A stretch of 54,007 nt of DNA from Lachnoclostridium sp. (lineage in GTDB: Bacteria; Bacillota; Clostridia; Lachnospirales; Lachnospiraceae), in the NCBI GenBank assembly GCA_023664665.1, contig JAMPEY010000008.1, positions 49,978 through 103,984 on the forward strand, in the 5' to 3' direction. The notes beneath the pieces are model-generated. The model was given only the letters and a program-made list of their open reading frames with translations, was not told the DNA's origin and ran no database searches. This document shows, piece after piece, positions 34,948 through 43,561 of this stretch (position 1 is the first letter of the stretch; each line of letters begins with the position of its first letter). The translations under genes and the position numbers were made by a program.

Positions 34948-36071
34948 TGAAAAAACTCCCAAACCTTATCGCAAATATAGTCCACCTTATCCTCCTCAAG
35001 ACCATAATACAGGGGGAGCCTTGCCAACCGCTCACTCTCGGCCGTCGTATAACGATCCTCTCCATGGAACCTTCCGAATCTTTGGCCCGCCGGAGCAGAA
35101 TGCAGCGGGATATAGTGGAACACGGAAAGAATCTCGCTTTCCTTCATATAGCGGATAAACGCCGTCCTCTCCTCCAAATCCTTTGCCTTCAGATAAAACA
35201 TATGGGCATTGTGCACGCAGCCCTCGGGAATCACGGGAAGCTCAATTCTTCCTGCTTCCTTCAGGGGCTTCAGTCTCTCGTAATAATGATTCCAGACGGC
35301 CAGCCTCGCCTCATTAATAACATCTGCTATTTCAAGCTGGGCATAGAGATACGCCGCGTTCATATCGCTGGGCAGATAGGAGGAACCGGCATTCACCCAA
35401 GTATACTTGTCAATTTGTCCCCTGTAAAATTTACTGCGGTTCGTACCCTTTTCACGGATAATTTCCGCAGCTTCAATATCCTTTGGGTCGCGAATCAACA
35501 ATGCGCCGCCCTCCCCCATGCTGTAATTTTTCGTCTCATGGAAGCTGTAGCACCCAAAATCGCCGATGGTGCCCAAGGGTTTGCCTTTGTAAGAGGACAG
35601 GACTCCCTGCGCCGCATCCTCAATCACCCTCAGGTGATATCTTGCGGCAATATCCATAATGGTGTCCATCTCACAGGAAACTCCCGCATAATGCACGGGC
35701 GCGATAGCTTTGGTTTTTTCCGTTATCGCATCCTCAATCAGTTTTTCATCTATGTTCATGGTGTCGGGCCTGATATCCACAAATACCGGCACGGCCCCTC
35801 GCAGCACAAAAGCGTTGGCAGTGGACACAAAGGTATAGGACGGCATGATCACCTCATCCCCCTCTTTTATGTCGCACAATAACGCCGCAAGCTCCGTCGC
35901 GTGGGTACAGGATGTGGTGAGAAGGCATTTTGCCGCTCCCATCCGTTGTTCCAGCCACTCGTTACATTTTTTGGTATAAGCGCCGTCTCCGCAGATTTTC
36001 TCATTATTGACGCACTCCATAATATAACCGGTTGCAGTCCACACATAAGGCGGAATATTAAAACGAATCAT
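34944..36071 (-). CDS. wecE: dTDP-4-amino-4,6-dideoxygalactose transaminase (WecE-type)
   Basis: 375 residues, the usual length. It is a PLP-dependent DegT/DnrJ/EryC1 enzyme. Close family sequence is seen throughout: KICGDGAYTKKC, SCTHATELAALLCDI, EVIMPSYTFVSTANAFVLRG, DIRPDTMNIDE, PVHYAGVSCEMD, EDAAQGV, and SFHETKNYSMGEGGAL with the PLP lysine. WecE uses dTDP-4-keto-6-deoxyglucose, which the RmlA and RmlB enzymes of this window make, to form dTDP-4-amino-4,6-dideoxygalactose. It overlaps the genes on both sides by four bases, so it is tightly coupled to the GtrB-like gene and the next membrane protein gene. A PseC role in the pseudaminic acid pathway is less likely by motif. Confidence 0.9.
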   Translation of the reverse strand: MIRFNIPPYVWTATGYIMECVNNEKICGDGAYTKKCNEWLEQRMGAAKCLLTTSCTHATELAALLCDIKEGDEVIMPSYTFVSTANAFVLRGAVPVFVDIRPDTMNIDEKLIEDAITEKTKAIAPVHYAGVSCEMDTIMDIAARYHLRVIEDAAQGVLSSYKGKPLGTIGDFGCYSFHETKNYSMGEGGALLIRDPKDIEAAEIIREKGTNRSKFYRGQIDKYTWVNAGSSYLPSDMNAAYLYAQLEIADVINEARLAVWNHYYERLKPLKEAGRIELPVIPEGCVHNAHMFYLKAKDLEERTAFIRYMKESEILSVFHYIPLHSAPAGQRFGRFHGEDRYTTAESERLARLPLYYGLEEDKVDYICDKVWEFFQ

Positions 36072-37048
36072 TTTTGATACCTCCTATCTTCACACTTTTG
36101 AACATGCCGCTTTTGCAGAACATCCGGCAAATTTGCGGTGGTTTTACTGATGATATACCTGGGTCTGCCTTTTACTTCCTCATAAATCCTTGCAATATAA
36201 TGTCCGATAATCCCCAAACTCAGCATCAAAAATCCGCCGATAATCAGGATGAGCAAAATCACGGTGGTAAATCCTTCCACTGCCATTCCGCTCAGATATT
36301 TTACCATGGTCTGAACCGCCAGCACCACACTGAACAAAATAGACACCGTCCCCATAACCGTCACCATCTGCAAAGGCAGGGTGCTAAAGGAAGTCGCATT
36401 GGTAATGGCATATTTCATCAGACTGAGAAAGGACCACTTGCTCTTGCCGTGTTTTCTCTCCTGTACCTCATAGGACACGCTCTGCGTGCGAAAACCCGCC
36501 CAAAAAGTCAATGCCCGGAAAAATGTGTTCCTCTCCGGAAGCTCCAACAGTACATTTACCACTTTTCTGTCCAACAGCTTAAAATCGGAGGAGGCATTCA
36601 TATCCATGCGAATCAGTTTACTCATCAATTTATAGAAAAGCCCGGCGGACAGCTTATATCCCAATCCTTCCGCACCGCGGTCGGATTTGATTCCTTCCAC
36701 CACCTCAACGCCTTCCTGCCAAAGCTTCCACATCCGGGGAATCACCTCGGGCGGATGCTGCAGATCACAGTCCATCACAATGACCGCGTCTCCTCCCGCC
36801 AGCTCCAATCCTGCAAAGATTCCCGCCTCCTTGCCAAAATTACGGGAAAACTCCACGCCCTTTATACGGGGATTTTGTTCCGATACTTTGAGAATTTCTT
36901 CAAATGTACCGTCCGTAGAGCCGTCACTGATAAAGAGCAGTTCATAATCAATGCGGTTCTCATCCAAGAGCTTTGACAAGACATCCGCCGTCTCCGAAAT
37001 ATTCGGTTTTTCATTATAAGCCGGCAATATAATCGATAACAGAGCCAT
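36068..37048 (-). CDS. GtrB-like polyprenyl-phosphate glycosyltransferase (GT2)
   Basis: 326 residues from the ATG at 37048 (GGGAGGGAG site). The GT-A domain has LSIILPAYNEKPN, FISDGSTDGT, FSRNFGKEAGI and VIMDCDLQHPPE (DxD). Two C-terminal membrane helices (LPLQMVTVMGTVSILFSVVL and TTVILLILIIGGFLMLSLGI) match bactoprenol glucosyltransferases of the GtrB/DPM type. It would charge undecaprenyl phosphate with a sugar on the inner face. The GtrII-like gene lies immediately upstream, so the two form a modification pair. No GtrA-type flippase is seen beside them. Confidence 0.9.
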   Translation of the reverse strand: MALLSIILPAYNEKPNISETADVLSKLLDENRIDYELLFISDGSTDGTFEEILKVSEQNPRIKGVEFSRNFGKEAGIFAGLELAGGDAVIVMDCDLQHPPEVIPRMWKLWQEGVEVVEGIKSDRGAEGLGYKLSAGLFYKLMSKLIRMDMNASSDFKLLDRKVVNVLLELPERNTFFRALTFWAGFRTQSVSYEVQERKHGKSKWSFLSLMKYAITNATSFSTLPLQMVTVMGTVSILFSVVLAVQTMVKYLSGMAVEGFTTVILLILIIGGFLMLSLGIIGHYIARIYEEVKGRPRYIISKTTANLPDVLQKRHVQKCEDRRYQK

Positions 37049-37071
37049 TCGCACTCCCTCCCGGAACAGAA

Positions 37072-38649
37072 TTAATCCCGCCCTACATTCTCGGTTTTGA
37101 TGCACAAAACCCCGTCTATTATCTTTACGGAACTCTCGGCGGGAAAGCTTTCCATGGCAATATATTCTTCCGAATAGTAAATATCCTGCATTTTCTCCGG
37201 GCTCAATATATTAAGTGTCGCTCCGAGATAATGTTTCATAAATTCCTGATAATTACTTCCTGTGTATAAAAGAAAATCGCCGTTTAATCCGATCATTCCC
37301 GATGTGACATCTCCCGTAATGTCCGTTTCGGGATACGGCACATATCCTACCACTCCCACCATGGCAATGGGAATTCCCTGATAATATCCCTCCGTCTGCT
37401 CTATCCTGTCTAGCAGCCGCACACAATAAGCATAGGTTTTCTCATAACGCTTCTGCAGATTGGAATATCCGATATTATCTGCCACTCCGTAACAAAATAC
37501 CAGAACAAATACCGATATGCCAAGCAGCCATAACAGCGCCTGTTCCCTCGCAGCGCCGCTTTCTTCCGACAGACCGTAGCGGCTTGCAAACGCCGCCATC
37601 AGGATAGGATACAATACCCATTGGTAACGCATCAGCAGATGGTAGGTCACATTGGGAGAAATAAACAGCACAATGTTGGTGGCTAACGGAAGACCTAACG
37701 CCAACAAAATGATTATAGCGAAAAAAAGGGGATTCTTCCACCACTTTTTCCGGCAAATCAGGCAAACCAGAGTCATCAGAGTAATCAATGTCAGCACCGC
37801 CAGCCCCGCGCAGGAAAATACATTGTGAAAAAGTACATTGCCTTTCAAGGTAAAAGATGCGAAATCCCTGTACATCGCTATTATTTTTTCCGAAAATCCC
37901 GCTATTCTTGCACTTTCCCCGCCCAGCTCATTGATTCCCTGATAAGCAGCCAATTCCTTGTGCTGCAGCTTCAAAAGTACATTCAGGATAAGGTAATACA
38001 AAACTGCCCCCAGCGCCCCCATGTAAAGGTACTGCAGGCTCTTTTGGAATTTCTGCCTGATTTCTCCCTCTTCTATCAGCAACATCAAAATAGCATAAAT
38101 GCTTAACAATATGGCAAAGGGCAGATAGGATTGATAAATTCCCATGCTGAACGCCAGACAAAGGGCGCCGCCCAGAAATCCGTAACGGTATTTTTTCACA
38201 AGGAGCACGGACAGCACCGCCAAAAGCAGTCCCATCATATAGCCGTCCAAAGTAAATACATAGGCAAAAGTGGATGCTAACGCCGGAAAAGCCGCCAAAA
38301 GACCGCTGGTCAGACCAATCATCAGACCATCCTTAAGCTCCAAAAGCTCTGTCAACGCCACCGCGGCGCATGACAGAAAGAACAGTCCCAATATTCCGAT
38401 AAACCAGGGAATCGTATAATAAGAAGAAAAACCACAGGCAACGCTTAAAAACCAGCGTCCGGAAGTAATCATATTTTGGTCAAAATACATGCTGGACAGA
38501 CCGTCGTGGTTGGGAATATCCGACACCAGCGCCGGCATATGAATCATCAGCCCTATCAGAAATGCCGAGAAAAATGCCGTTTTCCACTCCGGCTTCACAG
38601 CGCTTATCCATTTTTTCAAAGTTTTTGAAGGTGTCATTTTTCCTCTCAT
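37072..38649 (-). CDS. GtrII-family membrane glycosyltransferase
   Basis: 525 residues with about eleven membrane helices. The first external loop reads VSDIPNHDGLSSMYFDQNMITSGRWFLS, which fits the GtrII family pattern (acidic residues and the SGRW turn). A soluble tail of about 110 residues follows the last helix. It overlaps the SGNH hydrolase stop by four bases. Its partner is probably the GtrB-like enzyme encoded 23 bases downstream, which would supply the lipid-linked sugar. Confidence 0.83.
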   Translation of the reverse strand: MRGKMTPSKTLKKWISAVKPEWKTAFFSAFLIGLMIHMPALVSDIPNHDGLSSMYFDQNMITSGRWFLSVACGFSSYYTIPWFIGILGLFFLSCAAVALTELLELKDGLMIGLTSGLLAAFPALASTFAYVFTLDGYMMGLLLAVLSVLLVKKYRYGFLGGALCLAFSMGIYQSYLPFAILLSIYAILMLLIEEGEIRQKFQKSLQYLYMGALGAVLYYLILNVLLKLQHKELAAYQGINELGGESARIAGFSEKIIAMYRDFASFTLKGNVLFHNVFSCAGLAVLTLITLMTLVCLICRKKWWKNPLFFAIIILLALGLPLATNIVLFISPNVTYHLLMRYQWVLYPILMAAFASRYGLSEESGAAREQALLWLLGISVFVLVFCYGVADNIGYSNLQKRYEKTYAYCVRLLDRIEQTEGYYQGIPIAMVGVVGYVPYPETDITGDVTSGMIGLNGDFLLYTGSNYQEFMKHYLGATLNILSPEKMQDIYYSEEYIAMESFPAESSVKIIDGVLCIKTENVGRD

Positions 38650-39512
38650 TCCGCCCTGTCATCTTTTCCGTCATTACTTTGCAGATAATCCGTCAAAGCG
38701 CGGGCTATCATGCTTCGTCCCGTTTCATTGGGATGCAGCCCGTCCACCGTGTAAGTCTTCCAATCTTCGTAATTGTCATGCTTATAGAAATCATGATAGA
38801 GGTCTATCACTTCCAAATCCAATTCTTTTGCCATTGCCATTTCCGCATTCACATAATCCTCCAAAAAGCCGTTCCCCGTATCATAATTCTCACAGGTGAG
38901 CCCCAGCGGAGGGTACCAACTGTACAGGGGAGTGACCAGAATAATCCTGCTTTGGGGCATTGCCTTTTTTAGATATCGGACGGAGCTTCGCATAGCTCCC
39001 TCAAAAGTATAAGGATCATATAAATCTTCCGGATTGGACAGCGCCACCGCGTCATGATAATCGTTGATTCCATAGGCAAGGATTACTGTATGGATATCAT
39101 TCAGCTTCATTGTAGACAGATCATATATCACATCCTCAAAATACTCGGTTGCGTTCTCCCTGACACGGGCGTGCTGCTGGGGACGGAAATCACCTGTATA
39201 AAACGCCTGAGAAAGCCCTGCCAGATTAAAACAATCCTTCGTATAGGCAAGTCTCATATCCGCGTCCGCGTAACTGTAACAGGTGCCTCCCAAGGCTCCG
39301 TTATACACCGGTTCTCCCAAAAACTCGCTCATGAAAGCAGTCACCGAAGTATCATCACGGCAGATTCCGACGATGCTGTCACCCAAAATAAGAATTTTTT
39401 CCCTTTCCGCTTTGGGTTCTTCGGACGGCATACCGACAAACAGGCAGCCCAAAAAACATACTGCCGCTATTATGTCATATATGATTATCTGTCTGCTGAT
39501 CTTTCTTTTCAA
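38646..39512 (-). CDS. Membrane-anchored SGNH/GDSL hydrolase
   Basis: 288 residues. An N-terminal helix (IIIYDIIAAVCFLGCLFV) anchors or exports it. All SGNH blocks are present: ILGDSIVG (serine), NGALGGTCY, YGINDYHDA (Asn) and DGLHPNETG (Asp and His). It probably removes or transfers an acyl group, such as O-acetyl, on a surface glycan. It lies 38 bases after pseG and overlaps the GtrII-like gene by four bases, so it belongs to the same operon. Confidence 0.87.
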   Translation of the reverse strand: MKRKISRQIIIYDIIAAVCFLGCLFVGMPSEEPKAEREKILILGDSIVGICRDDTSVTAFMSEFLGEPVYNGALGGTCYSYADADMRLAYTKDCFNLAGLSQAFYTGDFRPQQHARVRENATEYFEDVIYDLSTMKLNDIHTVILAYGINDYHDAVALSNPEDLYDPYTFEGAMRSSVRYLKKAMPQSRIILVTPLYSWYPPLGLTCENYDTGNGFLEDYVNAEMAMAKELDLEVIDLYHDFYKHDNYEDWKTYTVDGLHPNETGRSMIARALTDYLQSNDGKDDRAE

Positions 39513-39550
39513 ACAACGCCTCCATGAAACACGGTTTCATTATACCATAT

Positions 39551-40672
39551 TCAGGTATTTATGCCAAGCAATACTTCCTGCACCAGACGCATGGCGCCCA
39601 GCCCATCCACCATCTGTCTTTCCTTTAAATAACACCCGTTTCTTTTTGCCGTATTCTGGCAAAACTCTGTAAAAAGTCTCTTTATTCCGGTGATGGCGGC
39701 ATCCGCATCTTTATGGTAAGCTCCGGCAAAACCGGCGATTTGCTCCCTTCCTATGTACTCCGTCATCAGCTCTTGATTCTTGGCATAGGAAAAACAAATC
39801 AAAGGAACTCCCACTGCCGCTAATTCATAAATCGTGCTGCCCCCTGCGGTAACCGCCAGATCGCAGTTCTCCATCAAAGCCGCCATATCCCGGACATCAT
39901 GATGGATATGAATACGGGAACAGCCTGCGGCAAACTCCTGCATCTCCTGCAATTTAGGATAAAATCTTCCCAATATCAAATCATAATTAAACTTTTCCGC
40001 GTTTTCTTCCATTTTCTCTGCCTCCAATAATGCCTCTAATATGCTTCCGGCAATATTATCGCTATCTCCGCCTCCGGTAGTAATCAATACCCTTTTCACC
40101 TTGTCCGCCACCCGGTACGGTTTGTCCAGAAACTGCTTTCTCACAGGCACATACCGATTTCCCAGAAAGAGCCTCACCTTGTTCTGTTTTGAAGCATACA
40201 GCTTATCATATACCTCGCGGTCCGCAAAAACATTATAGTTCACCACCACATCCGCCGGATAGGCATGTTCCTGCATATCATCCAACAAAACAAGAGTATA
40301 GCCGGTCATGCGCTTTTTCAACCGTATCAAATAGGAATCCGTGACATGATAACTGTCTATTAAAATAACGCTTGGAATTTTATTTTTGTCGTTGTGTCCC
40401 TTTCCCTTCTCAAACTCCTCATACATTTTCTCCCATTCGGGCAGCTCCCGCTCCATCTTTCGATAGTCTGTGTCCAGCGCTCTTGCCGTAAATCCTCTTT
40501 CCTCTGCAAGCCTTGCGGAATCCCTGTCCGCGCACACAAATAAAATATCATCCGCCGCAGCGTTTTTGTTCTCTTTACTCAGCGCCTCCCGCAGCGCCTC
40601 TGCTATGGTCAGGCATCTCATCAAATGTCCTGCGCCTATTTTTGCGTTTCCGTCTGCCCGGATGATAAACAT
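39551..40672 (-). CDS. pseG: UDP-2,4-diacetamido-2,4,6-trideoxy-beta-L-altropyranose hydrolase
   Basis: 373 residues, matching the family. The start MFIIRADGNAKIGAGHLMRC is typical of PseG. Later sequence includes LLDDMQEHAYPADVVVNYN, LITTGGGDSDN and CDLAVTAGGSTIYELAAVGVP, in the GT-B-like nucleotide-sugar-binding half. It releases UDP to give the free 6-deoxy sugar used by PseI. Its start overlaps the pseI 3' end by 37 bases. The internal low-complexity linker (KGKGHNDKNK) is unusual but not damaging. Confidence 0.92.
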   Translation of the reverse strand: MFIIRADGNAKIGAGHLMRCLTIAEALREALSKENKNAAADDILFVCADRDSARLAEERGFTARALDTDYRKMERELPEWEKMYEEFEKGKGHNDKNKIPSVILIDSYHVTDSYLIRLKKRMTGYTLVLLDDMQEHAYPADVVVNYNVFADREVYDKLYASKQNKVRLFLGNRYVPVRKQFLDKPYRVADKVKRVLITTGGGDSDNIAGSILEALLEAEKMEENAEKFNYDLILGRFYPKLQEMQEFAAGCSRIHIHHDVRDMAALMENCDLAVTAGGSTIYELAAVGVPLICFSYAKNQELMTEYIGREQIAGFAGAYHKDADAAITGIKRLFTEFCQNTAKRNGCYLKERQMVDGLGAMRLVQEVLLGINT

Positions 40673-41745
40673 GACGATATCCTCCCTGCTTCAAAATCCA
40701 CCAAGTCCCAACTCATGGGGGTGCCTGCCTTTGCATCTTTGACAATCCTCTTTCCCAAAAGTTCCTCATAATACTGTGTATGCAGACCATAAGCAGGCCT
40801 CACGGAGCGAAGATTCCGAGGAGTAAACACATCCCCCGCTTTCATATCCTCCGCCACGAAAAGAGAGCGGGAATGCTCTCTGCTCTTTTTTTGCTTGTCC
40901 GTCAAATCATAAGTCACCCGGCCCATGGCTTTCTCAATCAACCGAATGTTATCTACCATTTCCTTAAATTCTTCCGGCTCCATGGAAAATGCCGCGTCCG
41001 CGCCACCGTCCGCCCTTCGCAGGGTCAGGTGCTTTTCCACAATCCCGGCTCCCATGGCTACGCCCGCAACCGCTACGGCGCTGCCCATGGTGTGGTCCGA
41101 CAGCCCCACCGGACAGTCAAATACCTCTTTCATGGAGGGAATGGTCTTCAGATTGATATCCTCATAAGGCGCCGGATACGCCGAAGTGCACTTTAGCAGA
41201 ATCACATTTTCGTTTCCGGCTTCCCGGCAAGTCTTTAGCGCCCGTTCAATATCTTCCAGATAAGCGATTCCGGTGGATATGATAATGGGCTTTTTCGTTT
41301 GGGCAATCCTTTTTATCAGAGGAATATCGTTTATTTCAAAAGAGGCCACTTTGTACGCGGGCACATCCATCTCCTCAAGAAAATCCACGCTGCTGAAATC
41401 AAAGGGCGAAGAAAACAACTCCATTCCAAGCTCTTCCGCCATTTTCTTTAACCTCGGCTGCCATTCCCAGGGAGTATATGCCGTTTGATACAGTTTGTAC
41501 AGCGTAGTGCCGTCCCATATGGTTCCCTGCGTAATCTGAAAACAGGGAGCGTCGCAGTTTAAGGTAATGGTATCCGGCGTATAAGTCTGCAATTTAACGG
41601 CATCCGCCCCCGCATCCTTTGCCGCCCGCAAAATAGCCGCCGCCCTGTCAAAATCCATCAGATGATTGGCGGACATCTCCGCAATGATAAATGTAGGAGA
41701 ATCCTCGCTAATCCTATGTCTACCTATCATGATTTCCTTTTTCAT
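40636..41745 (-). CDS. pseI: Pseudaminic acid synthase
   Basis: 369 residues from the ATG at 41745, giving MKKEIMIGRHRISEDSPTFI; an open frame extends 36 codons upstream without a better start. The NeuB-like barrel has IIAEMSANH, AVKLQTYTPDTITL, KVASFEINDIPLI, ISTGIAYLEDIE, LLKCTSAYPAP and GLSDHTMG. The C-terminal SAF-type domain has SLFVAEDMKAGDVFT and RSVRPAYGL. It condenses the PseG product with phosphoenolpyruvate. Between pseF and pseG. Confidence 0.93.
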   Translation of the reverse strand: MKKEIMIGRHRISEDSPTFIIAEMSANHLMDFDRAAAILRAAKDAGADAVKLQTYTPDTITLNCDAPCFQITQGTIWDGTTLYKLYQTAYTPWEWQPRLKKMAEELGMELFSSPFDFSSVDFLEEMDVPAYKVASFEINDIPLIKRIAQTKKPIIISTGIAYLEDIERALKTCREAGNENVILLKCTSAYPAPYEDINLKTIPSMKEVFDCPVGLSDHTMGSAVAVAGVAMGAGIVEKHLTLRRADGGADAAFSMEPEEFKEMVDNIRLIEKAMGRVTYDLTDKQKKSREHSRSLFVAEDMKAGDVFTPRNLRSVRPAYGLHTQYYEELLGKRIVKDAKAGTPMSWDLVDFEAGRISSCLSSGQTETQK

Positions 41746-41795
41746 GTCAGCACAGTCTCCTTTCAAGGTTACTTCGCCCAAAATAACATATGTTA

Positions 41796-42497
41796 TTACT
41801 CGTTTTCCTGCCTCTGCACCATCAGCCGGTACTTTATCTCCGCAATCTCCCAATCCGTCCGATTGTCAATATCCTGCACCTCCATCTCGGACACCACAAG
41901 CGGCAGGAGGTTTCCCACCATGAGCTTTCTGTTCGCCAAAAATGCCTCTGTGCGGAAAACATAAAACTGCCCTGCGTCATGATAGTGAGGCTCCAAATCC
42001 TGCGAACGGCTGTCCAGATATTCCGGATACCTGAAAATCATTCCGCCATCCTCCATTACCAGCGCCCTCTGGGGAGGATAGGAAAACTGCACCACCGGAA
42101 TCAGGGCATCCGCAGAGCTCTCCTCCAGCTCCCCTACCGCCCGCCGCAGCTTCTGTGCCGTTACAAAAGGCGCCGTGGGATAAATACATGCCCCGATATC
42201 AAAATGCCGTCCCCGCTTTTCATACTCGGCAAGCACCTCCAGCAGCACATCGTTGGTGGTGGCAAAATCATTTGCCGTGGCTTCACTGCGGTAAAAAGGC
42301 ACTTCTGCGCCGTACTCCTTTGCGAGCTCCGCAATCTCCTCATCATCCGTGGACACCATCACCACATCAAACTTTTCCGACCGCAATGCCGCCTCAACAG
42401 AGTACGCCAAAATCGGCTTTCCACAAAATTCCTTGATATTTTTCCGGGGAATGCGCTTACTGCCGCCCCTCGCCGTAATGATTGCTATTCTTTTCAT
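41796..42497 (-). CDS. pseF: Pseudaminic acid cytidylyltransferase
   Basis: 233 residues. The nucleotide-binding start is IAIITARGGSKRIPRKNIK, then PILAYSVEAAL, MVSTDDEEIA and YPTAPFV. It forms the CMP-activated sugar used by a transferase. The ribosome site AAGGGG lies eight bases before the ATG. pseB, pseC and pseH, needed to build the sugar from UDP-GlcNAc, are not in the window. Confidence 0.92.
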   Translation of the reverse strand: MKRIAIITARGGSKRIPRKNIKEFCGKPILAYSVEAALRSEKFDVVMVSTDDEEIAELAKEYGAEVPFYRSEATANDFATTNDVLLEVLAEYEKRGRHFDIGACIYPTAPFVTAQKLRRAVGELEESSADALIPVVQFSYPPQRALVMEDGGMIFRYPEYLDSRSQDLEPHYHDAGQFYVFRTEAFLANRKLMVGNLLPLVVSEMEVQDIDNRTDWEIAEIKYRLMVQRQENE

Positions 42498-42508
42498 TTT
42501 GATACCCC

Positions 42509-43561
42509 TTATTTCTCCGCGGAAACAGCATTTTTACATACCGAAATCATCTTCCATATCAGTCTCTTTAACTTATAATACCCCAAAAACATCGGCGCCG
42601 ACTTCTGCAGCAGGGCAATAAACTTCTGCTCCTGCGTTCCCGTCATAGTCCTGTAATACCCGTTCTTTTGAAAATCCGGAAACCTCTCCGCCACCCCAGC
42701 CCGCAGCTCTTTCACAAACCTTAGGCGCGGATGCTTTACTCCCGACAAATAAGAAAACAGCGTGTTTACATAATAAAGCTCCACAAAGCGGTATTCGATT
42801 TCTTCCTTATATTCTTCAAAAAATCCCCGGCGTTTACACTCCTCATACAAAAGCTCCGCGGCTTTCATGCGGTCCCTGCATTTTTCTTCCGTAATATGAT
42901 GCACCGTGGACACCTGATGCTGATAATAATAATACAAAGGCTCTTCCACCTTCTCAAAATGGGTAAAATACCGGGACCAAACCGGTCCGGCACAATTATC
43001 CTCATAAAAGATACCCTCCGGAAAATTCAGATGATTCTCCTTTATCACGCTATGTCTGTAAATCTTAATCACCATGCTTCCGGGGCGCATTAACAGCTTT
43101 TTATGCCGGTCTTTATCCAATATGCCGGTCTGGTCCGCCGTATTGTTCCGCACCACCCTGCCCACCGTAAAAGTGTGCTCCGTCACCAGATTGTAATCGC
43201 AGCCCACAAGGTCAGCCCCTGTCTCTTCCGCCTTTTGCAAAAGCTTCTCGTAATAATCGGACGCTACCCAATCATCGCTGTCAATAAATCCTATAAAGTC
43301 CCCTCTGGCATGCTTTAAACCTTCATTCTTGGCGCCGCCCTGCCTTTTGTTCACCGCATAATGAATGACCTTCACCCTGTCCGGATATCTGCGCTCATAA
43401 TCCCTCAAAATTTCCAACGAATGATCCGTGGAAGCGTCATCCACCGCCAGAATCTCATATTCGGAGGCAGACAGGGTCTGACCCACCAGCGAATCCATGC
43501 AAAAATTCAATTTTCCGTCAGACGCCATATTATACACCGGCACAATTATGCTCAATTTCAT
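42509..43561 (-). CDS. GT2 family glycosyltransferase
   Basis: 350 residues. The GT-A domain at the N-terminus has LSIIVPVYNMASDG, ILAVDDASTDHSLEIL, GGAKNEGLKHARGDFIGFIDSDDWV with the DxD-type site. The C-terminal half is helical and soluble. It overlaps the ABC transporter gene by four bases and precedes pseF by 11 bases. A role in adding a sugar to the lipid-linked glycan is likely; donor unknown. Confidence 0.88.
   Translation of the reverse strand: MKLSIIVPVYNMASDGKLNFCMDSLVGQTLSASEYEILAVDDASTDHSLEILRDYERRYPDRVKVIHYAVNKRQGGAKNEGLKHARGDFIGFIDSDDWVASDYYEKLLQKAEETGADLVGCDYNLVTEHTFTVGRVVRNNTADQTGILDKDRHKKLLMRPGSMVIKIYRHSVIKENHLNFPEGIFYEDNCAGPVWSRYFTHFEKVEEPLYYYYQHQVSTVHHITEEKCRDRMKAAELLYEECKRRGFFEEYKEEIEYRFVELYYVNTLFSYLSGVKHPRLRFVKELRAGVAERFPDFQKNGYYRTMTGTQEQKFIALLQKSAPMFLGYYKLKRLIWKMISVCKNAVSAEK

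Noticed and set aside
34944..36071. PseC assignment for the aminotransferase
   Set aside because: Sequence blocks (CGDGAYTKKC, VSTANAFVLRG, SFHETKNY) fit WecE much better, and its likely substrate is made by RmlA and RmlB.
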